A stretch of DNA of 64,000 bases from Zopfochytrium polystomum (lineage: Eukaryota > Chytridiomycota > Chytridiomycetes > Chytridiales > Chytridiaceae), in NCBI GenBank assembly GCA_025765615.1, contig JAIVFJ010000247.1, forward strand, positions 1 through 64,000, given 5' to 3'. Every line of letters begins with the position of its first letter. Positions within the stretch are counted from its first letter, which is position 1. The notes below the pieces were generated by a model that did no database searches, was not told where the DNA came from, and was given only the letters and a program-made list of their open reading frames with translations. Of this stretch, positions 35,690-45,286 are shown in pieces. Made by a program: the position numbers and the translations under genes.

Positions 35690-36253
35690 CTCAATCAGCG
35701 CAGGGTCGTTCAAACTCGGTAGCCAAATCCATGCCGCTCTCAAACTTCAACTCGAGCCCGCTTTCCTTAATCCACCAATCGAGCAGGTAAGTGTCGCTGC
35801 GCTCCATCGCCTTATCCATCGCCTTTGCTGTGTACTTCATGGGGATACCGCTAGCCTTCCATTTTTCCAAGTACTCGACCGCATTACTGAGGAGCTAGAC
35901 GCTGTGGTGGATCGTGTCGGCCGTATACATCCTGTCGAGCTGCTCCGACGGCAAACTTTGCTGAAACACCGCCTCATCTTAACGTTGGCTTCAAGCTTAT
36001 TCATGATGTCCAACCCGCGAAAGTTAAGTCCCTTTAGCGACCTGGCGGGGTGGAGCTCGCAGAAGGCGTCGACCTGGAGTGTGTGCTGCCGGCAGAGGGT
36101 GGCAAAGAGAAACTGGGAGCGCGGATCGGGGAGGTGGTCGAAGATCTCGGCCGCGAGGCCGGCAGACAGGATGCGAGACTGGAGAGCGCACGCATTGTGT
36201 AACGATGAGGAGCCTCTTGCACAGTCGATGGACGGGGCGAGCATGCGAGGCAA
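35690..36253 (-). pseudogene. F-box-like W-repeat protein, damaged
   Basis: Minus strand: LSAGLAAEIFDHLPDPRSQF-LFATLCR, an F-box-like N-terminal helix pair, then CELHPARSLKGLNFRGLDIM, a frame change near 35960, and W-repeat units (YLEKWKASGIPMKYTAKAMD, LLDWWIKESGLELKFESG) down to about 35720. The architecture suggests an SCF-type substrate receptor whose solenoid binds targets; that is inference. Start may be farther up (36396). Frame changes make the locus a probable pseudogene. Confidence 0.5.
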
Positions 36254-36350
36254 GACTCCCTGGCGCGCGTTCTTCGCTTGGGGATAGTGGGCGGCGGGGT
36301 CGCTGGTCGACCGCTATTCCTACACGACTCGTCGTAAACATTCCACAGTC

Positions 36351-36627
36351 CTAAAACCGCCACTTCCTTTTCCAACCTGAACCGCGAACTTTCCATCTCG
36401 TATCACCTGGTCTCCACGCACACCGCCCCGTCGCAAAACTGCCGACGTCCCCTGCCGACAGGCCAATCTTGTACTGCCCCGTCCCTAACGTGTCGCCAAC
36501 AAGCTGGCTGTCGTGCACAGACAGCCGGGCCTCGGCGTAGGCAGGCATGTATGGGAGGATCGAGACGGGCGCCGAAGATGACTGTCAGGTGGATGGATGG
36601 CGGTGCGGCGGAGACGGCGTCGTCCAT
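36351..36627 (-). pseudogene. Methyltransferase fragment, paralogue of 43303-44396
   Basis: Minus-strand frames carry DDAVSAAPPSIHLTVIFGAR-LDPP, matching DDAVSAAPESIRQAVILGAG-LDSR of the gene at 43.5 kb, then directly DSQLVGDTLGTGQYKIGLSA, which matches its far downstream SQLVGDTWGTGQCKFDLSA. The middle of the domain is deleted. A fragment resembling the extreme 3' end (GPWRMELVTKDSGGGVVYE) lies on the opposite strand at 37150-37231, so this copy is also rearranged. Confidence 0.65.
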
Positions 36628-36659
36628 GATTGCGGTGCCGCAGGACGGTCATGTTGGCT

Positions 36660-37422
36660 TCGGGCATGGTTTAAAGGCCGAGGATATCTGTGGGAGCAAC
36701 GCCGTTGCTACGGTCGGACAAAGGAGCCAGTGGGCCGTGGTCAGGAAGACAACACAAGATGGCAAACGACTCCGTCGCCGCCCCCTGGGTGTAGGTTCTG
36801 GACTTTGAAATGGCGAAGAGAGCGTGTGCTTGCAGCGCGGGCAGCCGACACAGGGTGGCGAAACGGAAGCGTGATTGCGAGTCAGGAAGGTGAAGACAGA
36901 TCTCGGTGAAGGCGGAATGGGCAGAGACGATCCGCGGGAGAATTGGAGGCTGCGCAGTAATAGGGGGCGTGGGGGCGAGTCCCGTGTGCAGTAGCAGCCT
37001 TTTCCAGAAGCGCCGAACGGGTTGGTCGGGCGTGCGGATCGGAGCGACTCGTGGGCGTGCGTCGGCGGTGGCGGTCGCTCGTGTTGGTTGGATGGCGCGC
37101 TGTGCACTGGGGCCAGATGGGACGAGGTGGCGCTTCCGCGGATCAAGATGAAGAAGGAGGATGCGATTGGAGGACCGTGGAGAATGGAGCTGGTAACAAA
37201 GGACAGCGGTGGCGGCGTCGTGTACGAGTAGACATTGCGTCGGAAGCGCCGGTTCTCGCGCGACTGTCTCCGCCCTCCTGTTGATAACTCTCGTTTGTGC
37301 TTTACGTGGTTGAGTGAGAAAAAAAAAAAGAAAAAAGAAAGCGCGTCTTTTGCTGTGGTCCGGTCTTGTCTGCCAACGCCAGCGCCGCGACAGCCTCCGG
37401 TGCCGTCCCCGTCGAGACCCAC
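36660..37422 (-). pseudogene. F-box-like fragment and unassigned GC-rich sequence
   Basis: Minus strand near 36920-36810 reads EICLHLPDSQSRFRFATLCR-LPALQAHALFAI, clearly related to the F-box-like segment at 36.1 kb. The sequence around it has long open frames on both strands, typical of GC-rich DNA, but no further domain. The stretch to 37960 contains MQSRS-like and Ala/Arg-rich frames that were not recognised. Confidence 0.4.
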
Positions 37423-37966
37423 CCCGCGTCGACCGCCGCACCAAGGGGCCGGCGACGGTCAGCATAAGACGAGCGGTCACCGCTTTGGCCATCTCGACGT
37501 GCAGTGCTTGTGTGCTGCAGCTGCTGTTAAAGTTCTTCGCCATGCAGTCGCGGTCGGCAGACTGCGGCATCGCGGGCTCCATTGAGCCGCCAAGCGGCAG
37601 GACATGGATCGACGAACGACACCTGGACGCGGCCCGACGGGGTGCGCTTTCGCGGCCGACGCTGCGAGAAGGGGTCGCAGCTTCTAAAGCAGCACGGCGG
37701 GCGCGAGGATGCCGGCGGCCGCGGCCGTGCCAGAAACGTCTGCGGCGTCCACGTCCACCGCGGCGGCCGGCGGAACACCCGTTGCTGATGGAGCGCAGCA
37801 GCTGGTTGTTTGTTGTCGAGTCCAAGCGAGGAGGGTGGCAATGTCGGCTGCCGAAGGTCCGGCCGCCGTCGCATCCTGCCTCTGTGCCCAGGCGGTCGAA
37901 GGCAAAGCCCCCTTTCGTTCCCCTTTGAAACACGTCCCCCCCCGAACTCAGAATAAGCCGTGAAGT

Positions 37967-38245
37967 TGTTGGAATTTGGGGCAGACAGAATTTTGGGAGG
38001 ATTTGTCTGCAGTATGGCACTTGCACTTGGTAAAGTGCAAAGTGGCCCAAGCATCCTCAAAATTTGGGGAAGTGTCTTTCCTCCTGGGCAGTATAAAAGG
38101 CAGTAGGGTGTGAGAGGAAAACAGCAGTGAAGAAGAAGAACCTCATTGAATAAAAGCCCCTCTACCCTAAAATCTGTCTCCAGTCCTTCACAATCCTTGT
38201 ACACAGTCACCCCACTACACTGCTAGTGGGTACGAATTCCCATTA
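37967..38245 (+). repeat. 5' LTR of the copia element
   Basis: Starts TGTTGGAATT and ends GAATTCCCATTA. A TATA box, TATAAAAG, lies at 38092-38099. The last 150 bases match 42074-42223 with only a few differences, chiefly near the end (ACACAGTCACCCC against ACGCGGCCACCCT). Confidence 0.85.
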
Positions 38246-38249
38246 GGTT

Positions 38250-40079
38250 ATGAGCCCAAGCTCCCAGGGTGACGACGACGAATTCTTTGACGTACAAGAA
38301 GGCCTTGACTTCGCCAACCCCCTTAACTTTGCAAGACTACATCGTCCACGACCGGCTTCAGCTACCCCAAGGCCATCAAGACCGTCATCTCCGTTCTCGG
38401 GTACCGTATCACATACAAGATCCCCACGATCCCGATCCCCTACTCCGGAAGTACCTCCTCGACAACAAGAACCTCCTCCCATCCCCCCTCGACCCCGACC
38501 ATCTCCTCGAGCATCCTCTGCCCCACCAACAGCAACTCCACCATCGACGGACATGTCAAGGGCACCTTCCCCTATACGATCAGGACCAATCGTTAACATC
38601 TCCACATCTTCCGATGAATTCAAAAATTTTCCTGTTTTTGGCGGTGCAAACGTCCGACAGTGGAAAACAAGGATGCTGTTTCTTCTTGCCTCGAAGGGCC
38701 TCAAAGACTATGTCACAATGGATCAAGGCGTAGCAATGACAGATGACAAACGAAAATTGGACAGCCAGGCAGCATCATATATCTTGGACAAGATCCATCC
38801 AGACCTGTTTGCAGCATGCGGATCAGCTACAACGGCATATGAAATGTGGAAAGCCCTGAATGACACTTACGACAAAGTTCAGGCAGCAACAGCGTATGAG
38901 ATCCAACGACGACTTTTCACCACGATTTACAAGCCTGGAACAAATATGCACACTCACATCCAGAGACTTTCCCTGGCATTTTATCAGCTGGAAGCTGCGG
39001 GCATGAAGTTTGAAGCGGCTTTGCAAGTGGGATTCTACCTAAATTCAGTCCCGATTGACGATCCAGTATGGTGCAGTTTTCGCAACACCATGACGATAAA
39101 TCGCAATCTCGTCACTGTGCCGCTCACAGTTGAATTTGTGAAGCGGCAAATGTTGGAAGCAGCGGCCCGAGAGTCTCCAGCGTTTGTAGGGGCCGCTGAT
39201 CGAGGGAAAACTATCATGCCGACGCCATCGTCCTCCAGCTCAGCATTGATGGCGACATCCTCTCGCTTCACTGGCAACTGCTTCAACTGTGGGAAGCAGG
39301 GCCATAAATCTGTGGAATGTCGATCGGCACGGCAGAACAACCCCCACAATAGCAATCGAGGACGACAGGACGGAAATGGGCGTTACAGAGGCAGCAGGAA
39401 ACAGAAGGGATGGGACAGCAGTCAGGAAACAGACAAATTTTTGGACAAATTTGGAAACGGTGCAGCACACTTGGCATTAATGTCCTGGGAGACAAATGGG
39501 AAAATGGCACAGGATTATACAATGATACTGGACTCCGGCGCCACATGCCATTACGTACGTGAGCGGGCATGCTTCCCAAAGGAGTATTTTCCGTTGACAG
39601 CAAATCGGCCCAGTGTCTCTCTTGCCGATGGATCTGTGCACCAGGCAATCGGGATGGGCATGATCTACTTCTGGGCAGAGCCGCCCCTAGGACGACGAGC
39701 GCACAGGAAACGGCTCATTAAGACCATTGCTTTACACATCCTGACCTTCCACTACAACCTTCTTTCAGTACAGCAGTTAACGAATGAAGGCGCAGTAGTG
39801 ATATTTGGACAGAATACAAGGATCATTTTCCCATGGTGCAGATACACGATTCCAGTGCATGAGGATGCAGACCTACCGTACGTTTACCCAATTACTTTGT
39901 CGGGGGAGTCGGTGGCACTTGCAACAGTTTCTTCGGCGGTGCTACACAGGCGGCTCAGACACCCAGGTGCCCCTTCCCAGCTTTCTGTTCAGATGAGGAA
40001 GGGTGTCACTGGTGTGCCACAGATTGACACAGAAGAGGAGACAGAATGTCGTGTCTGCGCACAATCTAAATCGACATGA
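38250..40079 (+). CDS. Copia Gag-protease-pre-integrase frame
   Basis: A 609-codon frame of the retrotransposon. A Pro/Arg/Ser-rich N-terminus is followed by the Gag capsid-like region (FGGANVRQWKTRMLFLLASK, AYEMWKALND, YQLEAAG), a CCHC zinc knuckle (CFNCGKQGHKSVEC), the aspartic protease motif (ILDSGATCHYV) and the pre-integrase zinc motif (LHRRLRHPG ... CRVCAQSK). It ends at a TGA (40077-40079) where copia elements usually read SKSTR-QPH, that is a CGA-to-TGA change. Confidence 0.88.
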   Translation: MSPSSQGDDDEFFDVQEGLDFANPLNFARLHRPRPASATPRPSRPSSPFSGTVSHTRSPRSRSPTPEVPPRQQEPPPIPPRPRPSPRASSAPPTATPPSTDMSRAPSPIRSGPIVNISTSSDEFKNFPVFGGANVRQWKTRMLFLLASKGLKDYVTMDQGVAMTDDKRKLDSQAASYILDKIHPDLFAACGSATTAYEMWKALNDTYDKVQAATAYEIQRRLFTTIYKPGTNMHTHIQRLSLAFYQLEAAGMKFEAALQVGFYLNSVPIDDPVWCSFRNTMTINRNLVTVPLTVEFVKRQMLEAAARESPAFVGAADRGKTIMPTPSSSSSALMATSSRFTGNCFNCGKQGHKSVECRSARQNNPHNSNRGRQDGNGRYRGSRKQKGWDSSQETDKFLDKFGNGAAHLALMSWETNGKMAQDYTMILDSGATCHYVRERACFPKEYFPLTANRPSVSLADGSVHQAIGMGMIYFWAEPPLGRRAHRKRLIKTIALHILTFHYNLLSVQQLTNEGAVVIFGQNTRIIFPWCRYTIPVHEDADLPYVYPITLSGESVALATVSSAVLHRRLRHPGAPSQLSVQMRKGVTGVPQIDTEEETECRVCAQSKST

Positions 40080-41002
40080 CAACCACATTCGGAGACAAGC
40101 AGGGTTGTCCCTGATGGAAAAATGATTTTACACGTCAATCTGGCTGGCCTGCTCCCACGGACAAGCACTGGAGACAAATATGCACTGGTTGTCAGAATCG
40201 AACCTGGGTCAGCATTGGCAGCCATCCCAATAAGGCTAAAAAGTGATGCAGCTACAGAAGTTCTCCTTTTCATCACCAAAATTGAAAGAGAGACAAACAA
40301 GAAAGTCTTGGCAATTCGTTTGGATGGGGGAGGAGAATTTATCTCGAACGAATCCTGCAGCAATTGACTGCGTTGGGTATCCGACACGAGCGCACAGTGC
40401 CAAGAAATCCAGATTCCAACAGTCATGCAGAACGCGCCGTCAGGACATTGAAAGACAAAACACGCTCTTTGCTGCTTGGTGCAAATCTACCGATCCAATG
40501 GTGGGGAGAGGCCATGCGGACGGCAGCTTTCCTGCACAACCGGATTCTGCAAGCAGACAGCAGAACTCCTTACGAGGTATTATATGGAAGGAAACCCAAT
40601 TCGGCAAATCTCCGGGCATACGGGTGCAAGGTTTATGCCCATATTGAAAAGGAAGACAGAAAAAGTGTCTTCGGGCTGCGCGCATGGCGCGGTGTCTTGA
40701 TCGGCTATGAGGGCGACGCTGGCCAGATTTATCGGGTTCTCCACCTCAGCGATAATGTGATAAGGAGAGTAAGGAGTGCAAGATTCTTTGAAGATTCCTT
40801 CCCCTTTGAGGAAGGAACGTACAATATGCCCACATTGATCGATTCGGACCCCTTTGATTCTGATAATGAATCAGATACGGATCCTGCGCCCCCACGTGCC
40901 TTACCAGTGCTGCCGGCCTCCTCGGAGCCGGAAGCACACACACGACAAGCCACAAGAAGATCAACTGCAACACCAATCACAGTTTGGACCTTACCATTCT
41001 GA
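40080..41002 (+). pseudogene. Copia integrase core
   Basis: Integrase continues after the stop: LHVNLAGLLP, where Asn stands at the usual first catalytic Asp; LAIRLDGGGEFIS (second Asp), a one-base deletion near 40357, then LTALGIRHERTVPRNPDSNS-HAERAVRTL with the catalytic Glu. The C-terminal domain is present (LRAYGCKVYAHIEK, GYEGDAGQIYRV), then an acidic Pro-rich linker that stops at 41002. Confidence 0.85.
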
Positions 41003-41019
41003 AGTCCACCAAGACAATG

Positions 41020-42025
41020 TAATCAGTGAACGACAATCTACCCGATCGGGAAAGGCTTTCATCTCTGTGCCGATTGAACTGCAGGTGCCACCCCAGTCTT
41101 ACAAGGAGGCACTCTCCCAGCCCGATGCGGAAGAATGGAAAAAGGCAATTGCTTCAGAGCTCGAGTCCATGAAAACAAATGGTGTATGGATCTTGAAGAA
41201 GCGACCCAAGGACAAAAAGACCCTCACGGCAAAGTGGGTATTTGATCTTATCTCATTGGGAAGTGAGATCCGGCGCGTGCGGCAGTTGGCCACTCCCATG
41301 GATCGGAACTTGACACCGCAGGCGATGTCGATTCAGCCGACCTCAACACCCCAGCAGATGGCGAATTCTACCGACATTTGGTGGGATCAATAAATTGGCT
41401 TGCGACCATGACAAGGCCAGACTTATCTTTCTCTGTCAGTGTTCTTTCGCGATTCATGTCAGAACCTCGACGCCATCACCTCATCGCAGCAGAACAAGTG
41501 GCACAGGATGTCGCCACCACAGCAGAGTCTGGCATCTTTTACCCCCAGGACTCTAACCTCGGACTCATTGGGTACTCGGACTCCGATTGGGGGTCTGACA
41601 CAGACTCGTGACAGTCAACCACAGGCTACATTTTTACGCTCAGTGGGTCAGTCATCAGTTGGAAATTGAAGCTTCAACCCACCATGGCGACATCAACAAT
41701 GGAAGCAGAGTACATGGCATTGTACTTCGCAGTGCAGGAAGCAGTTTGGCTTTGCGGATTGCTTGGACGGTTTGGGCTCCCACAGCAGGGGCCAACAGTG
41801 ATATATTGCGACAACACAAGCGCGATCGCCATTGCAAAAAACCCCGAGGCACATGAGCGATCCAAGCACATAGAGATTAAGTACCATTTTATTCGCGAAC
41901 GCGTCGCGAACAAGGAAGTGGAAGTACAACACGTCAGCACCACGCAGATGGTGGCTGATCCACTCACAAAAGGAGTGAACGGGCCTCCGATGACGGAATT
42001 CAAGAAACTTATCCGGATAGTTTAG
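41020..42025 (+). pseudogene. Copia RT remnant and RNase H
   Basis: The start of reverse transcriptase is there (SYKEALSQPDAEEWKKAIAS, KKTLTAKWVFD), but at about 41258 the sequence jumps to the end of the domain (QLATPMD, VGSINWLATMTRPDLSF). The palm with the YVDD box is deleted. RNase H follows: GYSDSDWGSDTDS then TGA (41609-41611) where Arg (CGA) is expected, TSTMEAEYMAL, VIYCDNTSAIAIAKNP, HIEIKYHFIRE and QMVADPLTKG, ending at 42025. Confidence 0.88.
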
Positions 42026-42073
42026 ACACGTGTTCCGGCCTATGCTTGTCAAAGTTATTTTTTGTTTTCTTTG

Positions 42074-42223
42074 AAAGGCAGTAGGGTGTGAGAGGGAAAC
42101 AGCAGTGAAGAAGAAGAACCTCATTGAATAAAAGCCCCTCTACCCTAAAATCTGTCTCCAGTCCTTCACAATCCTTGTACGCGGCCACCCTGCTACACTG
42201 CTAGTGGGTACGAATTCCCATTA
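42074..42223 (+). repeat. 3' LTR of the copia element, truncated
   Basis: Matches 38094-38245 from AAAGGCAGTAGGGTGTGAGA to GAATTCCCATTA. The upstream half of the LTR is absent; unrelated sequence (42026-42073) precedes it. Confidence 0.85.
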
Positions 42224-42224
42224 T

Positions 42225-42640
42225 CCACGGCCGCAGCGTTTCCTCGTCCATCATTGCTCCCACCTCCGCGTCGGCGCGGACGCGCCTCCCAGGCTTCCAC
42301 GCTCCCTTCGCGCGCCGCGTTTCGCTTTGCAGCAATGTGCACCACGACGTCCAGCCTCGCCATCCTCGCTGCCCACACTTCCGCGATCTCGACCACGGTC
42401 GCTAGATCCGCGATGTCGACTTTGTGCACTTCTGGTCCCACCATGAATCCGCGTTCATCTCCTTGCGCAGCTCGACGAGAAGCAGACGGGGCAGCGTGCT
42501 GCGACGTGGACGGTCGCGCCCATGCGCAGCAGCCGCAGCACGACGCGTCGCGCGAGTGCCCCCGGTTCGCCGGTGGCGGTCACCAAGGCGACGGTGCCAC
42601 GGAGGTCTACCGTTTTGGTGCGCATTTTGGCGTTCAAGTT
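42225..42640 (-). pseudogene. Short-chain dehydrogenase/reductase, 5' fragment
   Basis: Minus strand: VDLRGTVALVTATGEPGALARR with a degenerate Rossmann glycine motif (TGxxGxxxR), LRMGATVHVAAR, then in another frame LLLVELRKEMNADSWW, and VHKVDIADLATVVEIAEVWA and LDVVVHIAA, the order seen in SDR enzymes (where NNA usually follows). At least two frame changes occur. The coding sequence ends exactly where the copia 3' LTR ends (42223), so the retroelement appears to have cut the gene; no continuation was recognised on the far side. Confidence 0.6.
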
Positions 42641-43302
42641 GGCACACTGGCGGCAGGTTGGGACGCAGCTGGGCTTGGGCGACTGGTTGCGTGAGGGTCG
42701 GCGGTTTCCGGGCTCGTCAGCGCTGCTGCTTTCGAGCTCGCTCCCAGAGTTCAGCGAGCCCGTCGACGCTGAAATCCAACAACGGTTCAGCCATGGACCT
42801 TGTCCAATTCATTTTCCGATTTATCATCGTTCGATTCAACATCGTCAATATTTCATCGTCCAAAAAATTCCTGTAGAGCGCTGGTGTATCCATCTACAAC
42901 CGAGACGACCCAATGGGTCTGTCGACGGTCCTTTTCCCGCACATGTGACAAAAATGCAGTGCCGACGCAATCCACAGCCGCCGTTCGAGCCAGTCATCAT
43001 CCTTCTTGACACACTTGAACTGCATCGCAATGAGGTTTCTTTCCGCGACCATCAGGCAGGCTGCAAGCTTGATCGGATCTTGCGTGACTGCGAACGGCAG
43101 CTTTTTCAAGGCTGGTCGATCTCGTATCTCTGTGTGTTAGTAATTTTTTGAGGCTGGCCGACAAAACGCGGTGAACCATGCATGGTTCAAAGCTTAACGC
43201 GACAAGTGCCACTCGTGTGTCTCGTAAAAGTCTGTCCCGAGTGACGGCCGCAAAGAAAATAAATCCCCTCCCCGCCCAGCTGCCTCGACTCCACTCACCG
43301 TT
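42641..43302. other. Unassigned sequence between SDR relic and methyltransferase
   Basis: Contains plus- and minus-strand frames without recognisable domains. Possible promoter region of the methyltransferase gene in its last 150 bases; no TATA box seen. Confidence 0.35.
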
Positions 43303-44396
43303 ATGCAGTCTCGAAGCAGCAGCAGCAGCGAAGACGCAGCTGGGCAAGAGTTCCACCATCAGACCGGATTGACGCTTCACGAAGAACCCTCGGGATCATC
43401 GAAAGACCCCGTCGGTAAGTGAGTGCAGCGCGTAGTTTGATGGATTCGAGTGTGAACTCACGCATTCTGCTTCGTCCCCCGCTCCGCCCACCTGCCTCTA
43501 GCCGCCCTGACCGCACTCGTCCCCGATCTCGGAATCACCGGCGTCACCGTCTCCGACTACACCTGCATGGTGGTGGCCCGCCTCCGCGCGGACGAGGCGA
43601 CGCGGCAGGACCGCATCCTCAACGACACCTTTGCTCGGCCCCTTCTCGGTAGCAACGGGATGGCCCTCACCGATCTCCTGGGCATCCACACCCGACCAGA
43701 GGGCAACACGCTCGTCCTGCGACACCGCCTCTTTGACGACGCTGTTTCCGCCGCTCCAGAGTCGATCCGACAGGCTGTCATCCTCGGCGCGGGACTCGAT
43801 TCGCGTGCGTTCCGTCTCCAGCGACTCGCTGGCTGCCGCGTGCTGTTCGAGGTCGAAGGCAACGCAGCCATCGCGGCACTCAAGACCCAGCGCCTGGCCG
43901 ATCTCGGCGCGGTGCCCCTCTGCGCCCAGCGCCACGCCGTGGTCGCCGACGTGGCAGGAGACGACTGGCCCCGCGAGATCGCCCGGCTCGGCTTTGACGC
44001 CACCGCGACGACCCTCTGGGTGGTGGAGGGCCTTCTTCCGTAGGCCCGCTTGCTGCAGCGCATCGACTGGCTGTCGGCGCCCGGCAGCCAGCTTGTGGGG
44101 GACACCTGGGGGACGGGGCAGTGCAAGTTTGACCTGTCGGCCGACGGAGCCGGGGGCGACGGCGTGAAGATTAAGTGTTCCAGCACGGTGGATCAGGGGC
44201 GAAAGGGGCTCCGTGGGTTGGTTGGGTGGCGCGGGGAGGCGCTGTTTGTACGCGACGCAGAGGCAGTGTGCTCAGGGACCAGGTGGAGGAAATGGCGCGC
44301 CCACGGTTCATGTTGGAAAAAGCGGCGGCGTTCTTAGCACCGTGGAGGATGGAGGTGCTTACGAAGGGTATCACTGCTGGAGTCGTGGGTGAGTAG
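43303..44396 (+). pseudogene. SAM-dependent methyltransferase (LCMT/TIGR00027 type), disrupted
   Basis: Family members methylate carboxyl or other groups using S-adenosylmethionine. Exon 1 is 43303-43414 (MQSRSSSSSEDAAGQE), the intron is 43415-43501 and exon 2 starts at 43502. Motifs: YTCMVVARLRADEATRQD, NDTFARPLL, AVILGAGLDSRAFRL (SAM-binding), FEVEGNAAIAALK and TTLWVVEGLLP. An in-frame TAG follows at 44041-44043, exactly where relatives continue with a Tyr-Leu segment, and coding resumes at once as ARLLQRIDWLSAPGSQLVGD. The 3' end (MARPRFMLEKAAAFLAP ... ITAGVVGE) is in another frame and stops at 44396. The SAM pocket is intact. A rearranged paralogue lies at 36.4-37.2 kb. Confidence 0.75.
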
Positions 44397-45286
44397 ATAT
44401 TTGCTGGCGAGAATGAAGGGGGGAAAAAAAATATTCTGCAACGTTCAGTTGATGGGTTCTTTAAAATTTCTTCTCTTCCTGGCCGCTTCGTCTGAAGCTC
44501 CCAGCGGTGTTTGTGATAAGCGCTTGGTGATACAACCTCCGTGGTGCTTAGTGAGGTCAACGTTCGCGTTCCAGTGCTTGCTATTTCGACGAGTAAGCGC
44601 GTCGTTCGGATCTAACTAAGTTTTCGCTGGAGGGCGGGGAGTTTCTTCCGTCCACCGCTGTCTTTCCCTCCTGGAGTATGGTGGTCCCAATCTTTTGATT
44701 TTGGCTGAGGCACGGCGGTGTGTTCCCGAGAGATCCAAGAGAGAGCGCAGTAGCCGACTTGCACGGGGATGGATGTCCATATAGAAGCGTGCCACGGCCC
44801 CGCCCCCAACCGAAGATTCCTCTCCTCTCGTGCTCGCCCTCCCCTTCACAAGCCCCGCAGCAAACCGCAGTCGAATCTCGCTTGGGCCACGTCCATTCAA
44901 TCACGATGCAGGCTCGAAGCAAAGACAAATAAGTAAATCTCCGACGCTTATTGTGCAGCTTGTTGCGGGGGCGGACTCGCCGTTTCCAAAGCCTTGTGAT
45001 ATTTTTCGTCCAGCTGCAATCTCTCCTCCGTAGTGAAGTCGCACACCCGCGCACGAGCTAGACTGCCGTGAGGGCAGCACTAGTGCAGTAGTAGTAAACG
45101 TTGAGTTGGCATTGTGGTTAGATTGTGGTTAGATTGCGGTTAATCGCGGGTCGTGTGGTTTGTTCTTTTTTTTTTTTTTTTTTTTCCTTTTTCTTTTGGA
45201 CACAAGAGGACAGGTCGGGCGGCGAAGTACCCCCGAACACGCACGCACACAGACACACCCATCACCATCATCGGACCGGCCTCCCA
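44397..45286. other. Intergenic with poly-T tract
   Basis: No supported gene. A T-tract of about 20 lies at 45167-45186, and CACACA/ACAC words precede the F-box gene start. A minus-strand frame (45054-44581) is open but has no recognisable domain. Confidence 0.45.

Larger units (their letters stand above)
37967..42223 (+). mobile_element. Ty1/copia LTR retrotransposon, deleted and decayed
   Basis: LTR, gag, protease, integrase, remnant reverse transcriptase, RNase H, LTR in copia order. 5' LTR 37967-38245; 3' LTR 42074-42223 is truncated at its 5' side. GGTTATGAGCCC directly after the 5' LTR is a likely primer-binding site. No target-site duplication is visible (GAAGT on the left, TCCAC on the right), so the copy was probably rearranged after insertion. 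Nearly the whole reverse transcriptase is missing and several stops and frameshifts are present, so it cannot move on its own. Confidence 0.9.

Noticed and set aside
36024..36400. Several long overlapping frames on both strands as additional genes
   Set aside because: Only one frame contains the F-box-like segment shared with the paralogue at 36.8 kb; the others lack any similarity.
42026..42073. Upstream half of the 3' LTR
   Set aside because: This stretch does not match the corresponding part of the 5' LTR, so the 3' LTR was called truncated.
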